Positions 54,517 through 60,604 of a DNA stretch of 60,604 bases are shown here, piece by piece. The DNA is from Clostridia bacterium (lineage in GTDB: Bacteria > Bacillota > Clostridia > Christensenellales > CAG-314), in assembly GCA_028698585.1 (NCBI GenBank), contig JAQVWG010000001.1, forward strand, positions 117,249 through 177,852. Reading direction: 5' to 3'. The position numbers were made by a program, and so were the translations under genes. Within the stretch, counting starts at the first letter, position 1, and every line of letters starts with the position of its first letter. The notes under the pieces were generated by a model that did not search any database, was not told the origin of the DNA, and saw nothing but the letters and a program-made list of their open reading frames with translations.

Positions 54517-56328
54517 ATGAATAAGTACTCTAATGAGGTTAATCAAGCGATAGATCAGTTATACAATCTTGGTTTGAGATACTGTTACATTAATCCTAGA
54601 CAGAAGAATAGAGAAATATCCATTATTTGCTTAGATAAGTGTGCGCAACTTCAACACGAGGACAGTTACTACGTGTTGGGTAACATATATTACAACGGCT
54701 TTAGGGCCAACAGGAACAGTCTTAAGGGCGAGGCATACTATACAATAGGCGCTCGACTAGGCAGTAACAAGTGTCGTTATGCACTGTCTAATATGGCAGG
54801 TGATGCACCTGTTGCTAAACAGTTGAGCAATAAGGTATACATTCCCATATTGAACGAGGCAGATAACGGTGATGTAATAAGTCAGTATATTGTCTCCATG
54901 TATAAGGAGAAGGGACTAGGTGATATTAGCGTTAACTTAGAGGACAGTTTCAACTATCTCACTAAGTCAGCCCTAGGTGGTTATACTCCGGCTCAGCAAC
55001 GCTTGGGCGATTACTACAGAGATGGCATAGCGACTAATAAGGACGTTGAGAAGGCCAAGTACTGGTATAAGAAGGCCGGTGTTAAGTACGATGGAACAGA
55101 GGATGAATTACTGTTTACCGCAGAGGAGATTGAGCAGTTCGAGCGTAACGCACAAGAGCAACGCAGGAAACTGGAGGAAGTGATTGCCAAACTCAAGTCC
55201 AAGAGCAAGTCAAATCAACTTGAGTCGGATGCAGATTACATACTAGATGAAGTCAACAAAATAATTATTGGTAAATCGCCTTCATCTAGAATCATAGCTA
55301 AACTACCCACACAGACTAGGACATACGGTAATCAACAAGCTGTAGCAAGTAAATGCCGTATTAATGGGTATTTTGTCAGGACGGGCACCAAGAGTAAGGG
55401 TAAGTCATACGGTAATTCTCAACCCGTGCAACCGGTACAGCCCATACAGCCAATTCAACCCATTCAGCCGGTGCCACCGACAATGCCAATCACTGTTGAA
55501 CAGGCGCACAGACAGTTCACAGCCGTACCTAATCAACCAGCACAGCCAACGCAACCTGTACAACCTGCTCAACCAGCACTGCCGTTAGAATATGCTCAAC
55601 TACCACCAGTAATTGAATATAAGGATTTAGAGTTCGTTATAGAAGAGTCTGATAAGCAAGTAGTTGTCAAGGAAGAACCCCTTATCATTAAGCAACCGAT
55701 TGAGGATGTCAGCGAAGATGAGATAATCAAGAGACAGGCAGATAAGGTTAGAGCCGTTGCAGTAACAGGGGACGGTGTTGATGTCAATGCTTCGCCTAGA
55801 GTGAGAGCATTGATTAAGCGTGCTTGGGCTAGCGACGCTATAGCACAGTATGAGTTAGCACTATGCTATGAGACAGGCAACGGTATAGATATAAGTTATG
55901 AGAAAGCTATATTCTGGTACGATAAGTCTGCGAATGCAGATTATTTCAAGGCACAGAGCAACCTAGGTATATATTTCCAGAAGGGCATTAAGGTCGAAAA
56001 GGACATATACGTCGCTAATAGACTGTATAGATTGGCTTCTACGCAGGGTTATGCTCCTGCGCAATATAATCTAGGGGTCTGTTATATCGAGCGAATAGGC
56101 GTCAAGAGTAGTTTTTTAGAGGCAGCAAGACAGTTTATGCTTGCAGCCAACCAGAACTATGCTCCTGCCCAATATTACCTTGGACTGCTGTATGAGGCGG
56201 GCAAGGGGGTAGAGAAGAATCTTGACCGTGCTATACAGTTGTTCAAACACGCTCAACTCAATGGTATGAGCGGTGCCCAAAACAAGATTAACCGATGTTT
56301 AGCCGAAAAAGCTATGCAACTTAGATAA
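54517..56328 (+). CDS. Sel1-repeat (tetratricopeptide-like) protein with QP linker
   Basis: 603 residues from ATG 54517 (MNKYSNEVNQAIDQL), with AAGGAGGG upstream; an in-frame ATG at 54490 precedes the ribosome binding site. Sel1-like repeats fill about residues 20-200 and again 435-600 (AIAQYELALCYETGNGI, APAQYNLGVCYIERIGV, APAQYYLGLLYEAGKGV). Between them lies a coiled-coil-like segment (about 205-240) and a long repetitive Gln/Pro linker (PVQPVQPIQPIQPIQPV and PAQPTQPVQPAQP). No signal peptide or membrane helix. Sel1 proteins are scaffolds; the partner here is unknown. It is the last gene before the 16S rRNA. Confidence 0.83.
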   Translation: MNKYSNEVNQAIDQLYNLGLRYCYINPRQKNREISIICLDKCAQLQHEDSYYVLGNIYYNGFRANRNSLKGEAYYTIGARLGSNKCRYALSNMAGDAPVAKQLSNKVYIPILNEADNGDVISQYIVSMYKEKGLGDISVNLEDSFNYLTKSALGGYTPAQQRLGDYYRDGIATNKDVEKAKYWYKKAGVKYDGTEDELLFTAEEIEQFERNAQEQRRKLEEVIAKLKSKSKSNQLESDADYILDEVNKIIIGKSPSSRIIAKLPTQTRTYGNQQAVASKCRINGYFVRTGTKSKGKSYGNSQPVQPVQPIQPIQPIQPVPPTMPITVEQAHRQFTAVPNQPAQPTQPVQPAQPALPLEYAQLPPVIEYKDLEFVIEESDKQVVVKEEPLIIKQPIEDVSEDEIIKRQADKVRAVAVTGDGVDVNASPRVRALIKRAWASDAIAQYELALCYETGNGIDISYEKAIFWYDKSANADYFKAQSNLGIYFQKGIKVEKDIYVANRLYRLASTQGYAPAQYNLGVCYIERIGVKSSFLEAARQFMLAANQNYAPAQYYLGLLYEAGKGVEKNLDRAIQLFKHAQLNGMSGAQNKINRCLAEKAMQLR

Positions 56329-56405
56329 ACAGCGACTACTCAATGTCGCTTATAGGTAGCACAGGGAGTAGATAATCACTTAACAATATTATCATTACGA
56401 GATTT

Positions 56406-56440
56406 ACACCCTATAATAGTTGTTTTAGGGTGTATTTTAA
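56406..56440 (+). terminator. Terminator after the Sel1 gene
   Basis: ACACCCTA (56406-56413), 12-nt loop, TAGGGTGT (56426-56433), then ATTTT. It isolates the 16S promoter from upstream transcription. Confidence 0.8.
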
Positions 56441-56529
56441 CGGTTTTTGGTATTATTTTCGACACACAAGCGTTATCCAATGTTTCGAAAAAAAAGTTAA
56501 AAAAAGTTTAAATATTTTGTAAAAAATCG

Positions 56530-56558
56530 TTGACATTATATTTTGGTAATGATATGAT
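56530..56558 (+). promoter_or_regulatory. rRNA promoter
   Basis: TTGACA (56530-56535), 17 bp, TATGAT (56553-56558), preceded by A- and T-rich runs (56488-56525) resembling an UP element. The leader to the 16S start is about 170 nt and contains two hairpins, TTCCTTTA/TAAAGGAA (around 56645-56666) and GGTGTGAGT/ACTCACACC (56693-56711), possible processing sites. Confidence 0.85.
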
Positions 56559-56731
56559 ATTTAGGCTGTCGGTTGGGCAGTGATGTTCAATCACAGTAAC
56601 AGTAACTTGAAAAGAGAATAGCAAGTAATTAAACAACACAGTCAATTCCTTTAGAAAATAAAGGAAACAACAACAAAGAATTTTAGCCAGCGGTGTGAGT
56701 AACTCACACCATTGTATAAAAAGTCATGATT

Positions 56732-58238
<1,507 letters not shown>

Positions 58239-58465
58239 AGGGAGTAGGTAATACCTACTTTATGTCGTAACGATTTGTCGGTAGAGTACCACTCTAAACA
58301 ACAGATTGACTGAGTCTTTTTTATATTGTAGAATTTGTAGACTCCAATAAATAACAAAAATCTACTACCACAACCCGTATGGCTGTGTAACTACTTGCTT
58401 TCTCGTTTCTTGTTAACAGCTTTTGTTAAGTTCCCCTTAACAAGAGAATACTGGCTGACATTATG

Positions 58466-58490
58466 ACCACTCTATAGGGTGGTTTTTTTA
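58466..58490 (+). terminator. Terminator after 16S rRNA
   Basis: ACCACTC (58466-58472), loop TATA, GGGTGGT (58477-58483), run of T. The 58239-58465 spacer holds only hairpins (e.g. TCTTGTTAA at 58408-58416 with TTAACAAGA at 58437-58445) and no tRNA or 23S start. Confidence 0.88.
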
Positions 58491-58580
58491 TTGCTTTTTT
58501 TACATCAAGTATGTAATGAGTATATTAGTTCGAGCATATGCGCATAATACCATTGTACATAAACAAGGAGGTATTACCTG

Positions 58581-58730
58581 ATGAAATTAAACTCTGGCGA
58601 CACTGCACCTCAAACGGGAACTTATAGAGTGTGCGACAAGAGTGGTAAGGTTATGAACACGGCACAAGTTAGGAAGGGGCAAACTTTGCCACCTACTCAA
58701 GCAAGTGGCTGGTATTACGAAATCGACTAA
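58581..58730 (+). CDS. YjzC-like small protein
   Basis: 49 residues from ATG 58581, with AAGGAGG ten bases upstream. Sequence begins MKLNSGDTAPQTGTYRVCDK; the middle has VRKGQTLPPTQASGWYYE. The SGDTAP...GTY...KGQTLPPTQ pattern resembles the YjzC family of tiny Firmicutes proteins with no known function. The gene is isolated between the 16S terminator and pfp and has its own terminator, so it is probably a real gene. Confidence 0.72.
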   Translation: MKLNSGDTAPQTGTYRVCDKSGKVMNTAQVRKGQTLPPTQASGWYYEID

Positions 58731-58756
58731 CATCGATAAACTTTTTAGCAAAAAAG

Positions 58757-58784
58757 ACTACCTAATATAAGGTAGCCTTTTTTT
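58757..58784 (+). terminator. Terminator after the YjzC-like gene
   Basis: ACTACCT (58757-58763), short loop, AGGTAG (58770-58775), then seven T. Confidence 0.85.
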
Positions 58785-58826
58785 CTATCTAAGCAGTTAT
58801 GTGGTCTATATGTTAGAGCATTAATA

Positions 58827-58854
58827 TAGCCGTCAATTCATTTATTGACGGCTA
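58827..58854 (-). terminator. Terminator-like hairpin after pfp
   Basis: TAGCCGTCAAT (58827-58837) and ATTGACGGCTA (58844-58854) form an 11-bp stem. The tract on the minus side is only weakly T-rich. Confidence 0.6.
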
Positions 58855-58861
58855 CCTAATT

Positions 58862-60097
58862 CTAGTCAACTTGTGCGATAACCTTACGCAGTTTCGCAAA
58901 CTGGGGGACACCGTTGATAAATGGGGGATGCGCCTCGCCCTCAATCAATGGCAATACGTAATCAAGGAATGATTCATCAATAAAATTGTCTTTAATGTAT
59001 CTGTCTGGCACTTTTTTCTCGTAGTTCGCTACTGCCTCTAACGAAACGGGAGTTATTACCATGCGATAGGGGTTATTGCTGACTCTATTGAATGCCACCA
59101 TTATATTACTACTGCCAGCAACTGCTAGTTTAACAGCCTCTGCACCAGCCTGATACGCTTCCTCAACGTCTCGCTCGCTTGCTAGGTGGCTTGCACATCG
59201 TTGCATTAAGGACAACTCTATCCCACGGACCTTGATATCCAGTCTCTGCTTAATTATACTGGCAAGGTAACCACTCACACCACCCAGTTGAATATGGTTG
59301 AACATATCTCTATCGTTCTCGCTGGCATACTCAACGATGTATTTACCGTCCTTATCTCTTATGCCCTCGCTTATTGCCACAATAACGCTCCCTTTTCGTG
59401 CATAAACGACCTCAGCGTCATCGATGAACTTCTCAATGCTGAACGGCTTTTCGGGCAGGTAAATCAAATCTGGGCCTTGTCCGGCATAACTGGCAACGGC
59501 ACTTGCGGCAGTCAGCCAACCTGCGTTGCGTCCCATTATCTCAATAATGACTGCAGTGCCCTTATCATACACTCTGCCGTCTAGTGATAATTCCATACAG
59601 GTGGTTGCTATATATTTGGCAGCACTGCCATATCCGGGACAGTGGTCGGTGCTGTATAGGTCGTTATCTACAGTTTTGGGCACGCCTACTATACGACAGG
59701 GATAGTTATGTTCGGTCAAATATTTGCCCACCTTATAACAGGTGTCCATGCTGTCATTACCACCGTTATATAGGAAATACCTAATGTTGTACTTCTGGAA
59801 TATCTCTAATATCCTCAAGTAGTCCGTCTCGTTATCCTCTGCGTCCCTTAACTTATACCTGACACTACCTAGTGCTGAACTTGGGGTATTGCGCAATAAA
59901 GCTATTTGCTGTCTATCCTCTGCGTTGATATCATATAGGCAATCGTCTAGCACTCCCTTAATCCCATGCGCCGCACCATATACTCGTGTTATACAGTCGT
60001 GCGTAAATGCTGTCTGGAACACACCGCATGCAGACGCATTGATAACGCTGGTTGGGCCTCCACTCTGCCCGAACAATAATGCTCCTTTTAACTCCAT
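58862..60097 (-). CDS. pfp: Pyrophosphate-dependent 6-phosphofructokinase
   Basis: 411 residues. It phosphorylates fructose 6-phosphate. The N-terminal QSGGPTSVINAS segment, GGNDSMDT (112-119) and GVPKTVDNDL (138-147) are PFK motifs. Asp115 sits where ATP-dependent enzymes have Gly104, and Lys141 where they have Gly124; both are marks of the PPi-using type. It may run reversibly in glycolysis and gluconeogenesis. The ribosome binding site is AAGGAG on the minus strand. It stands alone, followed on that strand by a hairpin. Confidence 0.92.
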   Translation of the reverse strand: MELKGALLFGQSGGPTSVINASACGVFQTAFTHDCITRVYGAAHGIKGVLDDCLYDINAEDRQQIALLRNTPSSALGSVRYKLRDAEDNETDYLRILEIFQKYNIRYFLYNGGNDSMDTCYKVGKYLTEHNYPCRIVGVPKTVDNDLYSTDHCPGYGSAAKYIATTCMELSLDGRVYDKGTAVIIEIMGRNAGWLTAASAVASYAGQGPDLIYLPEKPFSIEKFIDDAEVVYARKGSVIVAISEGIRDKDGKYIVEYASENDRDMFNHIQLGGVSGYLASIIKQRLDIKVRGIELSLMQRCASHLASERDVEEAYQAGAEAVKLAVAGSSNIMVAFNRVSNNPYRMVITPVSLEAVANYEKKVPDRYIKDNFIDESFLDYVLPLIEGEAHPPFINGVPQFAKLRKVIAQVD

Positions 60098-60297
60098 TCT
60101 ATTCTCCTTGAACTAATATACTTTTAGTATATTCTATCACAGTTTCAATATCATATCAAATAAATCTAGCCATAAAAAGCACTGTTCTATCACCTCTATT
60201 TGTAGTAATATTCGTACACTCTAATAATAACTCGAATATTCATAAGCGCACTCATATATGCTAGATAAATAAATAGATGTGTATTCAATGCTATCTA

Positions 60298-60355
60298 TGG
60301 TAGGAATGAGTGGACTCGAACCACCGACCGGAATGCTTATGAGCCCACTCCTTCC
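60298..60355 (-). pseudogene. tRNA-like 3' half, CAU loop, copy 1
   Basis: On the minus strand it reads TGGGCTCATAAGCATT, then the T-arm GGTGG-TTCGAGT-CCACT, then CATTCCT-ACCA with encoded CCA. The 5' acceptor arm and D-arm are missing; what precedes (AGGAAGG) can pair with six of seven acceptor bases, so a D-armless tRNA-like fold is also possible. It lies downstream of three terminator repeats. Likely a duplicated tRNA end or attachment-site remnant. Confidence 0.6.
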
Positions 60356-60360
60356 TGAAT

Positions 60361-60470
60361 AAAATAACGAACACTTAATCAATGTCCGTTTCTTTCTAAA
60401 TAAAATAACGCACACTTAATCAATGTCCGTTTCTTTCTAAATAAAATAACGGACACTTAATCAATGTCCG
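60361..60470 (-). repeat. Three tandem 41-bp terminator repeats
   Basis: AAAATAACG-n-ACACTTAATC units begin at 60361, 60402 and 60443. On the minus strand each gives a hairpin followed by ATTTTATTT. The unit nearest the upstream tRNA copy (60443-60472) is a perfect stem, AACGGACA/TGTCCGTT; the other two have one arm mutated (GAACAC and GCACAC). Confidence 0.85.
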
Positions 60471-60473
60471 TTC

Positions 60474-60527
60474 TGGTAGGAATGAGTGGACTCGAACCAC
60501 CGACCGAAATGCTTATGAGCCCACTCA
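60474..60527 (-). pseudogene. tRNA-like 3' half, CAU loop, copy 2
   Basis: Almost identical to copy 1 from the CAU loop to the encoded CCA (one base differs near 60507). The sequence before it (minus strand, GTAATGCAATAAC region) has no D-arm and no acceptor complement, so this cannot be a normal tRNA. It lies between two terminators. Confidence 0.65.
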
Positions 60528-60544
60528 TGTAATGCAATAACTGA

Positions 60545-60572
60545 AAAAAGAGCCATACATAATGACTCTCTT
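60545..60572 (-). terminator. Terminator between tRNA copies 2 and 3
   Basis: On the minus strand AGAG-A-GTCAT, loop TATGT, ATGGC-TCT, then six T, directly downstream of tRNA copy 3. Confidence 0.8.
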
Positions 60573-60604
60573 TGGTAGGAATGAGTGGACTCGAACCACC
60601 GACC
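60573..60604 (-). tRNA. 3' end of a tRNA (cut by window edge), copy 3
   Basis: TGGT-AGGAATG on the plus strand is the complement of an acceptor 3' end plus CCA; the T-arm GGTGG-TTCGAGT-CCACT follows. It matches copies 1 and 2 base for base as far as it goes. Because it has its own terminator and is first in the transcript direction, it may be the intact parent gene (CAU anticodon if the match continues), but the 5' half is out of view. Confidence 0.55.

Noticed and set aside
60298..60355. Plus-strand tRNA-Ile (UAU)
   Set aside because: The CTTATGA loop on the plus strand mimics an anticodon loop, but the TTCGAGT T-loop and CCA end are on the minus strand.
60361..60470. CRISPR-like array
   Set aside because: The 41-bp units are directly abutted with no unique spacers, and each is a terminator hairpin.

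Overview
The window is a chromosomal segment from an endospore-forming, AT-rich bacterium of the Clostridia/Firmicutes type. Evidence: AGGAGG-type ribosome binding sites before most genes, TTGACA/TATAAT promoters, a Bacillus-type long SRP RNA, and the sporulation/germination set spoIIGA-sigE, spoIIR, a SipL-like SPOCS/LysM protein, sleB and ypeB. The 16S rRNA gene is clearly bacterial but departs from consensus at a near-universal site. I would place it in an uncultured clostridial lineage rather than a named genus. I see no transposase, phage gene or CRISPR array. The unusual material lies in the intergenic DNA and in a few odd versions of housekeeping genes.

Layout. 0-0.3 kb (minus): a cut-off IspD-like gene and rqcP. 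0.3-13.3 kb: rpoB-rpoC-rpsL-rpsG-fusA-tuf, closed by a strong terminator. 13.3-14.5 kb: an intergenic block with three tandem copies of a ~215-bp unit. 14.4-17.8 kb: rpmG-secE-nusG-rplK-rplA-(L10 leader)-rplJ-rplL, i.e. the block that normally precedes rpoBC. 17.9-21.1 kb: rplI (minus), a DUF1540 peptide, prs, a small exported protein and an M23 peptidase. 21.2-23.9 kb: spoIIGA-sigE-murG-like. 23.9-26.8 kb: a membrane diguanylate cyclase and a WYL regulator, separated by hairpin repeats. 27.0-27.4 kb: SRP RNA (minus). 27.5-32.6 kb: a probable T-box leader, ileS, an rRNA methyltransferase and a pseudouridine synthase. 33.1-34.8 kb (minus): a GGGtGRT protein and its Fe-S scaffold partner. 35.0-44.5 kb: PHP phosphoesterase, VanW protein, then dnaB-glnS-alaS(short)-udk-GNAT-DMT transporter. 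44.6-49 kb: an unknown zinc-ribbon/acidic protein, veg, SipL-like, ispE and spoIIR. 49.3-54.3 kb: sleB-ypeB, rho and mnmA. 54.5-56.3 kb: a Sel1-repeat protein. 56.7-58.2 kb: a solitary 16S rRNA gene. 58.6-60.1 kb: a YjzC-like peptide and a PPi-type phosphofructokinase (minus). 60.3 kb to the end: repeated 3' halves of a CAU tRNA separated by terminators (minus).

How the genes fit together. Most of the window is transcription and translation machinery. Several sporulation genes form one circuit: SpoIIR signals from the forespore, SpoIIGA cleaves pro-sigma-E in the mother cell, and sigma-E drives coat/cortex genes such as the SipL-like protein; SleB and YpeB later degrade the cortex at germination.

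I found no single large undescribed gene system. The best leads are: (i) a compensatory A506-U525 pair in the 16S 530-loop pseudoknot; (ii) the structured 215-bp tandem repeat between tuf and rpmG; (iii) the array of tRNA 3' halves and terminators at the right edge; (iv) an internal duplication in RpoC; (v) a zinc-ribbon/acidic-tail protein with a palindromic promoter; (vi) covarying hairpins and paired operators around the WYL regulator. Everything here was read by eye; no database search was run.
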